Shown piece after piece: positions 8,305 to 15,791 of a DNA stretch of 48,912 bases. A model generated the notes under the pieces. That model had not been told where the DNA came from. It saw nothing but the letters and a program-made list of their open reading frames with translations, and did not search any database. Position numbers and translations under genes: made by a program. The stretch is from Deltaproteobacteria bacterium. Its GTDB lineage: Bacteria; Desulfobacterota; Dissulfuribacteria; Dissulfuribacterales; QOAL01. Position 1 is the first letter of the stretch. The number at the start of each line of letters is the position of its first letter. The stretch covers positions 1 through 48,912 of the forward strand of contig JALWYO010000082.1 of the NCBI GenBank assembly GCA_026992735.1. Reading direction: 5' to 3'.

Positions 8305-9893
8305 AAGAATCTGACAAAAAAAATCTGAAATTACTCATAAGACACCTTAAAACCAATATCGCCACGGAAGATCTCATAAAATTTGTGGCAATATCTGATG
8401 GAATGCTGCAGGCCTGCCAGAATATTGTAAAGACAGAAAAAGGTGACGCACTGTGGGATTGGTTCAGGCAGGCATGCAACCAGGAAGGAGTAAGGCCGGA
8501 AAATATTGTATTCCACCTGCAAAGGGTGCTACAGATATTTTCTCCTTCTTCGGAAGATGATAACGATTATAGCATATTGTGCCTTGAACCTGGAGCCTCT
8601 TTAGATGAAATAAAACGTGCATTTCGAAGACTGAGCGTAAAACACCATCCAGACATGACAGGGGAAGACAAGGAGCAGGCTACTGAAAAATTTATAAAGA
8701 TATGCCAAGCATACAAGAGACTCTCTCAGGCAAGTACCCGGTCCGGAAAATTAAATCAACAGGAAACAAAATCTCCCTGGATATACAAAAAGGAACAGGT
8801 GCGATCCGGGACAGCAAAATTTCGCCATTTCATCCCGCTGGCAGTTCTTGCTATCTTCCTGCTGTTTTTCACCTTTGTGGCGCCGACGCTTTATGAAAGA
8901 CACGTCATATCTTCCCGTTTCAGCTCTCAGGAGCCGAAAAAATCACTAGTCAAGGCGAAAACCCCTATGAAAGTAACACCTGTAAAGAAGCCCATTAAAA
9001 TGGCCTCGCTTGAAAGGACGGATGGATTTCCGAAAAACACCTTTCGTGCTTTCCCTGAAGAAAATAAGACGGAATATATTAAAAAATCATTAAAAGTAAA
9101 AGACAGTAACTGCGATTTACAAAAGCCCGACATATCCGTTCCCAGGGTTATGGTTGTCCATAAGGAAACAGATGAGGCAAAGAAAATTGTAAAAACACTG
9201 GCAAAACCGCATATTCTACTTGCAAAAGCAGATGCCGATACTGCCGAGCCATCCACTGAAACCCCTGCAGAAAAGGCCCAGCCTCAAAAAGCCACTCCTG
9301 TGATGCAGAAATCAAGACAGCCCAAAGATGAAGCATCCATTCAAGTAAATGGCAATAAAAATCATAAAACTGCCTCCACACCTGGAAAAACAACCAGGGA
9401 AAAACATGAATACGGTAATCGGGCCCAAGATAAAAAGGACCTGGCTGCACTGCCTTCTTCAAAGGTAACTGCTCAGAAAAAACAGCTCCCGAAAAAAGAA
9501 AATGAAGAGATGGCCAGACGACTTAATCTTGATCTTTTGCGGGCTAGAATTCTATATTTTGTAAAAAATTTTTGCAAAACTTATGCGAAGCGGGATTTTA
9601 ATAAATTTGCACAGATGTTCTCCCAGGATGCCTTTGAAAATGGCAAATCATTCACTTCTCTCAGGCCTGAATACGAACGGTTGTTTAAAAAGGTCAACAT
9701 GATAGATCTTACAATTATTCCTGATGGATGGAAAACAAATAACAACATGGTGAAGATGCACGGACATTTTAATCTATATCTACAATATTACAGTGGCAGG
9801 AAACGCAATCTTTCCGGATTGATTTCAATGCTCCTAAGAGACAGAAGCAATAGCTTTAAAGTAAAGGAACTCACCTACAAATTTGATCAATAG
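8301..9893 (+). CDS. Membrane-anchored J-domain protein with C-terminal SnoaL-like region
   Basis: I choose the ATG at 8301, which overlaps the preceding stop codon (ATGA), over a longer in-frame start at 8244. This gives 530 residues. A J-domain (about 85-140, with the HPD tripeptide in VKHHPDMTGED) would stimulate an Hsp70. A single membrane helix follows (about 175-200, PLAVLAIFLLFFTFVAP). Next comes a long low-complexity region rich in Lys, Pro, Thr and Ala (about 210-400). A folded C-terminal domain (about 406-530) resembles NTF2/SnoaL-type modules (FVKNFCKTYAKRDFNKFAQMF). The predicted topology puts the J-domain in the cytoplasm and the C-terminal domain in the periplasm. It is not DnaJ itself, as it has no zinc-finger or substrate domain. 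The job is unknown. Confidence 0.72.
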   Translation: MKESDKKNLKLLIRHLKTNIATEDLIKFVAISDGMLQACQNIVKTEKGDALWDWFRQACNQEGVRPENIVFHLQRVLQIFSPSSEDDNDYSILCLEPGASLDEIKRAFRRLSVKHHPDMTGEDKEQATEKFIKICQAYKRLSQASTRSGKLNQQETKSPWIYKKEQVRSGTAKFRHFIPLAVLAIFLLFFTFVAPTLYERHVISSRFSSQEPKKSLVKAKTPMKVTPVKKPIKMASLERTDGFPKNTFRAFPEENKTEYIKKSLKVKDSNCDLQKPDISVPRVMVVHKETDEAKKIVKTLAKPHILLAKADADTAEPSTETPAEKAQPQKATPVMQKSRQPKDEASIQVNGNKNHKTASTPGKTTREKHEYGNRAQDKKDLAALPSSKVTAQKKQLPKKENEEMARRLNLDLLRARILYFVKNFCKTYAKRDFNKFAQMFSQDAFENGKSFTSLRPEYERLFKKVNMIDLTIIPDGWKTNNNMVKMHGHFNLYLQYYSGRKRNLSGLISMLLRDRSNSFKVKELTYKFDQ

Positions 9894-9999
9894 AAATAGT
9901 TTTGTCTATTCTCTGGTGTTCAACTCAGTCCATGGCAGGCGAAGCAGCCCTGGCACATGTCATCAGATGACAAAGAGATATGGCAAGGCACGGGCACGA
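9894..9999. other. Short convergent spacer
   Basis: This stretch lies between the end of the + strand EPS cluster and the minus-strand STAS pseudogene. I see no clear rho-independent terminator. On the minus strand a short frame reads CQGCFACH, reminiscent of a haem motif, but it has no supportable start or length. Confidence 0.4.
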
Positions 10000-10286
10000 T
10001 CACAGCCCTTCAAGGGCATCCTGCCTTGTCGGGAAGATATTGAGGATAGAGCTGAAACCCGAGATATCACACACCTCCCTGGCCATTGAATTAAGACTGT
10101 AAATCCTGAGTTCCCCGCCTGCGGCCCCGCACTGCTTATGTAGTCGATCTTTTCCATGTCCAGCACCAGCCTTGCCGCACCCTTTCCCAATATACCAGAC
10201 AGGGCCTGTGGAGATGTTCCTGTGTCAAGGTCTCCCTCCAGGCCTATGATTTTTACATTGTCTTGCTCTGTAACAGTTATGTCCAT
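10000..10286 (-). pseudogene. STAS-domain (anti-sigma factor antagonist) gene broken by an internal deletion
   Basis: From the ATG at 10286 the frame reads a typical STAS start (MDITVTEQDNVKIIGLEG) through MEKIDYISSAG, the segment that normally carries the phosphorylatable serine. It then goes out of frame near 10118-10128. A neighbouring frame resumes a normal STAS ending (AGGELRIYSLNS, DISGFSSILNIFPTRQDALEGL) and stops at 10000-10002. About a dozen expected residues (the LRVLL-type helix after SSAG) are missing, so a deletion that was not a multiple of three is the simplest cause. The uncorrected frame runs on to 9963 as nonsense. It sits directly downstream of a SiaC-like remnant, which points to a lost Sia-type phospho-switch. 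Confidence 0.72.
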
Positions 10287-10303
10287 GGCGGTTCAATGTC
10301 CCT

Positions 10304-10616
10304 TCAAAAAGATTTCCTCACATCAACATCGTATATCCAGTTGATTTCGATCTCAAAATCCCGGCCAACCGCCTCTTCTATCACGTCAAAGAAGTCGAAA
10401 AAGAACTTCGAGCTGCTGGAGTTGAAGTAGATGATCTCCATATTCAGGACGGTTTTGCACCTGGGAGAGAAGGCAATGTATTCTTCCAGCCATTTCATCA
10501 CAGGAGCATAGAACTCAAAGGTATTTTCCGGGTATGACTTGCCCTTTATTGCCAGCACACGTGATTCAGAATCGAGGCTGATCTCAGTTGGTAGCTTAAA
10601 TGTAGAGTTTATTCAT
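10304..10616 (-). pseudogene. SiaC-like (DUF1987) regulatory phosphoprotein gene, frameshifted
   Basis: The intact middle part reads as a SiaC-family protein (VLAIKGKSYPENTFEFYAP, then NMEIIYFNSSSSKFFFDFF). In that family a threonine near this serine-rich stretch is phosphorylated to control a diguanylate cyclase or phosphatase partner. The N terminus is in another frame: ATG at 10616 gives MNKLYI and then a stop. The sequence just downstream in the body frame reads LPTEISLDSESRVLAIKG, as expected for the family, so a small indel lies near 10590-10600. The C terminus is also short, ending INWIYDVDVRKSF, where the family usually continues with an acidic tail. With the adjacent STAS remnant it forms a decayed two-gene module. 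Confidence 0.65.
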
Positions 10617-10628
10617 GGTTATGCCGCT

Positions 10629-10752
10629 GGTTCATGGTAACTTCTCAAAAAGCTCGTGAGATGGAAACGTAATTCACATTTACATTATATAACCACAAAG
10701 TTCACGAAGGACACGAAGAATTTATATTATTATTGAGAAGTTACGGTTCATG
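10629..10752. mobile_element. 108-bp MITE-like element with 12-bp TIRs and 8-bp target duplication
   Basis: The element spans 10637-10744. Its ends are perfect 12-bp inverted repeats, gtaacttctcaa (10637-10648) and ttgagaagttac (10733-10744). It is flanked on both sides by the same 8 bases, ggttcatg (10629-10636 and 10745-10752), exactly as expected for transposase-mediated insertion with an 8-bp target duplication. The interior is AT-rich and non-coding and includes the phrase cacaaagttcacgaaggaca. The intact duplication suggests a fairly recent insertion, immediately upstream of the decayed SiaC-like gene. The same terminal sequence occurs at 20412-20423. Confidence 0.8.
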
Positions 10753-11048
10753 TTGAATCCCTGTTCTTCCATGTGGCGTTCAAACTACATAGACCGCAAT
10801 CTGGGAAGCGGAAAAATGGCGCACAGACCATAAGCAGAGAGCAGCTTTTTGAACACAGATGAACATGGACTGCACACACGAATAAAAGACAAAAATCTGT
10901 ATTTTTCTGTGTGCATTTGCGCCCATAAAAAGATGCTGTCATCCGCTTCGTCCGTATTGCAGCCGGCAGTTGTTCACGTCCAGCTCCTGGAAGATATGCG
11001 ACGCATAGCCTGCACCTACCTATGCCAGCAAATTAGCATAATACCGGC
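10753..11048. other. Gene-free stretch with a dispersed repeat
   Basis: This lies between the MITE and the 3' end of pgm. Around 10853-10870 it holds gaacacagatgaacatgg, related to a repeat at 20449-20465 between pgl and edd. On the minus strand a 27-codon frame near 10970-11040 (GAGYASHIFQEL) looks protein-like and may be a gene scrap, but it has no start or recognisable family. I see no clear terminator for the long minus-strand operon that ends here. Confidence 0.45.
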
Positions 11049-12680
11049 TCAGACCAGCTTCTCCACTATCTGCCTTGCCTCCTGCTGGATGCGTTCCAGG
11101 TGGGCCTTGTCAATGAAACTCTCTGCATAAATCTTGTAGATGTCTTCCGTGCCAGAGGGACGCAGGGCAAACCAGCCGTTTTCCGCAACCACCTTCAGAC
11201 CTCCTATTGGAGCGCCATTGCCAGGTGCTTTTGTAAGTATCGCCTTTATTGGTTCACCTGCAAGGGTGTCTATCGTGATATCATCGGGAGATAACCTTTT
11301 CAGTATCTCCTTCTGCTCCATCGTGGCCGGGGTATCTATGCGTGCATAGACAGGCGTGCCGTATTTCCTGGTGAGATCCTTATAATACGCTCCAGGGTCC
11401 CTGCCTGTGCGGGCCGTTATCTCAGCGGCAAGCAGGGCAAGGATCATGCCGTCCTTGTCTGTGGTCCAGACGGTGCCGTCTTTTCGCAGGAAACTTGCCC
11501 CTGCGCTCTCCTCGCCGCCGAAACAGATGGTTCCGTGGATGAGCCCGTCCACGAACCACTTGAAGCCCACCGGCACCTCTATCACCTTTCTGCCAAGGCC
11601 TACAGCCACCCTGTCGATTATGGAGCTGCTCACCAGGGTCTTTCCTATGGCAAGGCTGCTGTCCCATTCCGGGCGGTTCCGGCACAGGTAGTCAATGGCA
11701 ACACTGAGGTAATGGTTGGGATTCATCAGGCCGCTGCTGGGGGTGACTATGCCGTGACGGTCAAAATCTGTATCGTTTCCAAAGGCTATGTCATAGCGGT
11801 CCTTCAGGGAAACCAGGCCTGCCATGGCATAGGGAGAGGAGCAGTCCATCCTGATCTTGCCGTCCCAGTCAAGGTGCATGAAGGAAAACGTGGAATCAAG
11901 GGTATCGTGCATGCAGTCCATGTTAAGTCCGTACCGGTCCCTGATGGCCCTGTAATAGGCAAGGCCGGAACCTCCAAGCGCGTCTGCACCTATGTGGATG
12001 CCGGACTCGGCAATCACGTCCATGTCAACCACGCTCTGCAGGTCCTCCACGTAGGGAGTTACAAAATCGTACTGGCGCACGCATTCTGCATGGAGGGCCT
12101 GGTCCAGTTCCATCTTCCTGACATCAGCAAGGCCGTTTTCAAGCATCTGGTTGGCCCGGTCCTGGACCCGCGAGGTAACCTCGACATCCGCAGGGCCGCC
12201 ATGGGGGGGGTTGTACTTGAACCCTCCGTCAGTAGGGGGATTGTGCGAGGGCGTGATAACGATGCCGTCACACTGCCTTTCCCTGCTGTTGTGGGTGATA
12301 ATGGCGTGCGAAATAACGGGAGTGGGAGTATAGCCGAAGTTCTCGGCAATGCGCACTTCAACGCCGTTTGCCGCAAGGACCTGTAGGGCCGTAAGCTGCG
12401 CAGGCCAGGAGAGCGGATGGGTGTCTATGCCCATGAAAAGGGTGCCGGTAATGCCTGCCTCAGCACGGTATTCACATACTGCCTGGCTTACTGCAAGTAT
12501 GTGGGCCTCGTTGAAGCTGTTTTTAAGGGAACAGCCCCGGTGCCCTGATGTCCCGAAGCTCACCCTCTCAGTGGCTATGTCCATGTGGGGCTTGCGGGTG
12601 TAGTATGCAGAAATCAGCTCAGGGACATTTATCAGCATGGATTTGGGGACAGGCTTGCCTGCCAGTGGATGTATGCTCAT
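11049..12680 (-). CDS. pgm: Phosphoglucomutase, alpha-D-glucose-specific
   Basis: The enzyme interconverts glucose-1-phosphate and glucose-6-phosphate through a phosphoserine. The 543-residue length is normal. Signatures are SFGTSGHRG near residue 45, the catalytic loop [11 protein letters not shown] (about 143), the magnesium loop DTDFDRHG (about 303), the sugar-recognition segment GGEESAGAS and the C-terminal phosphate loop RPSGTED. It is the last gene of the ten-gene carbohydrate operon, and its ATG overlaps the ackA stop (ATGA). It takes the glucose-1-phosphate made by the glycogen phosphorylase that heads the operon and supplies the G6P dehydrogenase, so it links the first and second steps of the route. 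Confidence 0.95.
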   Translation of the reverse strand: MSIHPLAGKPVPKSMLINVPELISAYYTRKPHMDIATERVSFGTSGHRGCSLKNSFNEAHILAVSQAVCEYRAEAGITGTLFMGIDTHPLSWPAQLTALQVLAANGVEVRIAENFGYTPTPVISHAIITHNSRERQCDGIVITPSHNPPTDGGFKYNPPHGGPADVEVTSRVQDRANQMLENGLADVRKMELDQALHAECVRQYDFVTPYVEDLQSVVDMDVIAESGIHIGADALGGSGLAYYRAIRDRYGLNMDCMHDTLDSTFSFMHLDWDGKIRMDCSSPYAMAGLVSLKDRYDIAFGNDTDFDRHGIVTPSSGLMNPNHYLSVAIDYLCRNRPEWDSSLAIGKTLVSSSIIDRVAVGLGRKVIEVPVGFKWFVDGLIHGTICFGGEESAGASFLRKDGTVWTTDKDGMILALLAAEITARTGRDPGAYYKDLTRKYGTPVYARIDTPATMEQKEILKRLSPDDITIDTLAGEPIKAILTKAPGNGAPIGGLKVVAENGWFALRPSGTEDIYKIYAESFIDKAHLERIQQEARQIVEKLV

Positions 12681-13894
12681 GAATATTCTCTCCTCATTCC
12701 ACAGACTCTCATAGTCTGTCTTGCTATTTCAAGCTCTTCATCAGTGGGGACAACAAGGATTGCACATGCGGAGCCCCGGGCATGGATCTCCAGGATATCT
12801 TTACGGTGAGTGTTGTTTTTCTCCCCGTCAACCCGGATGCCGATTGCCTCAAGCCCCTCGCATGCCTTTTGACGCACCAGGGCGGCATTTTCTCCAATCC
12901 CCCCGGTAAAGACAACACAGTCAATACTGCCAAGGGCTGCCACGTATGCGCCTATGTATTTTTTCAGCCTGTAGCAGAACATGTCCAGGGCCAGCCTTGC
13001 CCTGGCATCTCCTTCCTGGGCCGATTTGGTAATGGCGCGCATGTCGTTTTCACCGCAGATACCCTTGAGCCCGCTCTGCCTGTTTACCATCCGGTCCAGG
13101 GCGTCGATGTCCATTCCCGCCTCCCTTGAGAGGTAGAACAGGATTGCAGGGTCAAAATCTCCACTGCGGGTCCCCATTATCAACCCTTCAAGCGGTGTCA
13201 TGCCCATGGAGGTGTCAATGCATTTTCCGCCACTTATTGCAGCAGCGCTTGCCCCGTTTCCAAGATGGAGGGTGATGATATTCAGTTCATCAATGGGCCT
13301 GCCGAGATGGTCTGCGGCACGCCTGGCCACGTAACTGTGTGAAGTGCCGTGAAAACCGTAACGGCGCACATGGTTCCTGCTGTAACACTCGTAGGGAAGG
13401 GCATACAAGTATGCATGTTCGGGCATGGTCTGGTGAAAGGCAGTATCAAACACCGCTACCTGGGGTATATCAGGCGCATGTTCCATTGCCACGCGGATCC
13501 CGGTGAGGTTAGCCGGGTTGTGAAGCGGAGCCAGGGGCGCCAGCCTTTCAATGGCGTCAATTACTGCCTCGTCTATTTTTACAGGCTCGCTGAATTTCTC
13601 TCCACCATGCACGACCCTGTGGCCGATAGCGGCAAGCTCGCTTATATCAGAAAAGCATCCGCTCTCCTGCAGCATTTCCCCCATCAGCCTTATGGCCTGC
13701 CTGTGATCCAGAACCTGCCTGGAATATTTCAGGGTCTTTTCATTGCCGTTTCCATCCATGAAGTCAAGGTGTGCCGCCCCCCTGGCCTCTCCGATCTCCT
13801 CCACCAGGCCAGAGGCGGCAACAGCAAGACCAGGGAGTGTAAAGAGCTGGAATTTAAGCGATGAAGAGCCTGAATTAAGCACCAGTATCTTCAT
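12677..13894 (-). CDS. ackA: Acetate kinase
   Basis: The enzyme transfers phosphate from acetyl phosphate to ADP, giving acetate and ATP, and can run in reverse. The 405-residue protein carries the family signatures [12 protein letters not shown] at the N terminus, [13 protein letters not shown] near residue 85, the [10 protein letters not shown] segment and GFHGTSH. A GIGENA motif lies near the C terminus. It overlaps pgm by an ATGA and the upstream pyruvate kinase gene by TAATG, so translation is coupled on both sides. It finishes the pyruvate-to-acetate branch with the phosphate acetyltransferase of the same operon. Two genes (thioesterase and pyk) separate it from pta, which usually lies next to ackA. 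Confidence 0.96.
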   Translation of the reverse strand: MKILVLNSGSSSLKFQLFTLPGLAVAASGLVEEIGEARGAAHLDFMDGNGNEKTLKYSRQVLDHRQAIRLMGEMLQESGCFSDISELAAIGHRVVHGGEKFSEPVKIDEAVIDAIERLAPLAPLHNPANLTGIRVAMEHAPDIPQVAVFDTAFHQTMPEHAYLYALPYECYSRNHVRRYGFHGTSHSYVARRAADHLGRPIDELNIITLHLGNGASAAAISGGKCIDTSMGMTPLEGLIMGTRSGDFDPAILFYLSREAGMDIDALDRMVNRQSGLKGICGENDMRAITKSAQEGDARARLALDMFCYRLKKYIGAYVAALGSIDCVVFTGGIGENAALVRQKACEGLEAIGIRVDGEKNNTHRKDILEIHARGSACAILVVPTDEELEIARQTMRVCGMRREYS

Positions 13895-15333
13895 TACTTG
13901 CCCCGTTTCAGGTCTATGATTTCCATGATGTAATTGTTATCGGGATGCGCCCTTGACGGCCCCTCGGCATGTATGAAGCAGTCTCCACGAATGCCGTGCC
14001 TTTCCGCGTATTTTAATGCAGCCGTGTACCAGTCTCCCGGCCTCTCATCCTCCAGTATTGGGTGTACACCGTAGGAAAACATGAGATCCCTGCACGTCTT
14101 GAGCAACGTGGTCGGCGCCAATATCCACACGGGCATCCTGAAACGTGTCAGGCTCCTTGCCATGTACCCGCTCGACGTGGGCGCCAGCACAGCGGCAGGG
14201 GAATCAACAATTTCAATCACCTTGCCAACGCTGGCGGATATAAGATCACCCATATTCGGCTTGTAATCCTTAACCAGGGGCTTCAGCACCACTTCAAAAT
14301 GACTGTGCCGCCTGTTGGGCTCTGTGGCGCGGGCAATGGCGGCAAGCATCTTCACTGCATCCAGCGGGTACTCGCCTATGGCAGATTCTTCAGACAGCAT
14401 AACGCAGTCCGTGCCGTCAAGAATGGCGTTTGCCACGTCAGTGGACTCGGCCCGGGTGGGACGGCGGTTGCTAACCATGGATTCCAGCATCTGGGTAGCG
14501 GTAATGACGGGCTTTCCTGCAAGGTTTGCCTTGGCTGTTATGTGTTTCTGCACATCGGCAATCTCTTCGATGGGTATCTCGACACCAAGATCGCCCCGCG
14601 CCACCATGACCCCGTCTGTAACCCCAAGTATTTCGTCGAGATGTTCCCTGACATTGGCCCTTTCAAGCTTGGCTATGATAAATGGATTGAATCCCATTGC
14701 CGCCGCTGCTGCCCGGACATCTTCCACGTCCCTGGCGTTGCTGACAAATGACTGGGCTATAGCGTCAACGCCCTGCTCAAGGGCAAACTTCATGCACTCC
14801 CGGTCACGCGGCGTAAAGGCGCTGGTGCCAAGATCAATGCCCGGGATGTTCACGCCCTTTCGTGAACGAAGGGGACCGCCGACGATAACGCGGCAGTGAA
14901 TATCGCAGCCTTCCACTTCCTCGACCCTCAGCTCGATAAGGCCGTCGTTCAGGAAGATGGTGTCTCCCGGCCTTACAGCCTTGGGCAGTTCCTGCATGGT
15001 TACGAATACGCGTTCCGCGGTGCCAATGATCTTCTCAGTGGTCAGGGTGAACATGGCGCCCTGTTCCAGCATGACGGATTCTTCCCGGAAGTCGCCTATG
15101 CGCATCTTGGGACCGGGGAGGTCTGCCATTATGGCGACCCTTCGGCCTGTCTTGCGGGAAGCATCCCTGATCCTCTTGATCACGGTGGCGTGCATTGAAA
15201 ATTCGCCGTGTGAAAAGTTGAGCCGGGCAACATTCATGCCTGCCTGGATCATCTTTTCCAGCATCTCGGGGGAATCCGATGCCGGCCCTATGGTGCAGAC
15301 GATTTTTGTCTTATGGTCCTGGAGTTTATTCAT
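13894..15333 (-). CDS. pyk: Pyruvate kinase
   Basis: The enzyme converts phosphoenolpyruvate and ADP to pyruvate and ATP. The 479-residue protein begins KTKIVCTIGPASDS and MNVARLNFSHG. It has the lysine signature IIAKLERANV, the metal/substrate segment VMVARGDLGVEIP and the MLESM...TRAESTDVANAILDG helix. A C-terminal alpha/beta domain, the usual site of effector binding, follows. The length is typical for bacterial type II enzymes. It joins the lower branch: glyceraldehyde-3-phosphate from KDPG cleavage becomes PEP through housekeeping glycolytic enzymes encoded elsewhere. It is packed between the thioesterase gene (5-base gap) and ackA (overlap). Confidence 0.96.
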   Translation of the reverse strand: MNKLQDHKTKIVCTIGPASDSPEMLEKMIQAGMNVARLNFSHGEFSMHATVIKRIRDASRKTGRRVAIMADLPGPKMRIGDFREESVMLEQGAMFTLTTEKIIGTAERVFVTMQELPKAVRPGDTIFLNDGLIELRVEEVEGCDIHCRVIVGGPLRSRKGVNIPGIDLGTSAFTPRDRECMKFALEQGVDAIAQSFVSNARDVEDVRAAAAAMGFNPFIIAKLERANVREHLDEILGVTDGVMVARGDLGVEIPIEEIADVQKHITAKANLAGKPVITATQMLESMVSNRRPTRAESTDVANAILDGTDCVMLSEESAIGEYPLDAVKMLAAIARATEPNRRHSHFEVVLKPLVKDYKPNMGDLISASVGKVIEIVDSPAAVLAPTSSGYMARSLTRFRMPVWILAPTTLLKTCRDLMFSYGVHPILEDERPGDWYTAALKYAERHGIRGDCFIHAEGPSRAHPDNNYIMEIIDLKRGK

Positions 15334-15338
15334 GTATT

Positions 15339-15791
15339 TTAACCTGTTTTGTCATTGCTAACCTTGCAAGATTGCTCTCTTGTGAGCCGTTCTCTCACCA
15401 CGGGATCAATGGCAACCGGCCTGCCCTGCCCATTGATTTTGACGTATGTTATCTCGGTGCTGCATACGAGTTCCTGGCCTCCCTTGTCAAAAAGGACCCT
15501 CCGAGCCTCGAGAAAAAGGCAGATGGAGCTTGTCCCAACGGCATGCACCCTGCCGAAAAACCTGATGTGGTCCCCGGTTTTCACCGGCTTTTTGAAGACT
15601 ACCTCATTCATCTTCACTGTGACAAGGTTGGGAGTTAAACATAGATAAGCGGCAAGCGAGGCCCCTGCCTCGTCAAACCAGGAGAGCATGATGCCGCCAA
15701 ACAGGTTGCCATGGATGCCTATCTGGCCTGCCTGGCATATCTTAGTAGTAATGTATTCCATGGCCGGGGTGCCGTTTCTGTGCCCTGTCAT
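15339..15791 (-). CDS. Hotdog-fold acyl-CoA thioesterase (YciA/BFIT-like)
   Basis: The 150-residue single-hotdog protein has the family features MEYITTKICQAGQIGIHGNLFGG and WFDEAGASLA. The latter contains the helix and the acidic residue used to hydrolyse acyl-CoA thioesters. A MNEVVFKKPVKTGDHIRF strand and a C-terminal basic tail follow. The ATG overlaps the pta stop (TAATG), so it is coupled to phosphate acetyltransferase. In this setting it could spill acetyl-CoA or another short acyl-CoA directly to the free acid and release CoA without making ATP. The substrate cannot be read from the sequence. An earlier ATG-proximal segment (MTGHRNGTPA) may not be part of the fold. Confidence 0.82.
   Translation of the reverse strand: MTGHRNGTPAMEYITTKICQAGQIGIHGNLFGGIMLSWFDEAGASLAAYLCLTPNLVTVKMNEVVFKKPVKTGDHIRFFGRVHAVGTSSICLFLEARRVLFDKGGQELVCSTEITYVKINGQGRPVAIDPVVRERLTREQSCKVSNDKTG

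Noticed and set aside
9905-9990. Minus-strand CQGCFACH phrase resembling a cytochrome c motif
   Set aside because: It is part of a short frame without a start, downstream of the STAS pseudogene; chance or an unidentifiable scrap.
10970-11040. Minus-strand GAGYASHIFQEL peptide
   Set aside because: It reads like real protein but is only 27 codons, with stops on both sides and no family match that I can name.
11535-12386. A 283-codon + strand frame
   Set aside because: It is antisense to phosphoglucomutase, with no domain or start signal. The same applies to the other long + strand frames between 11 and 25 kb.
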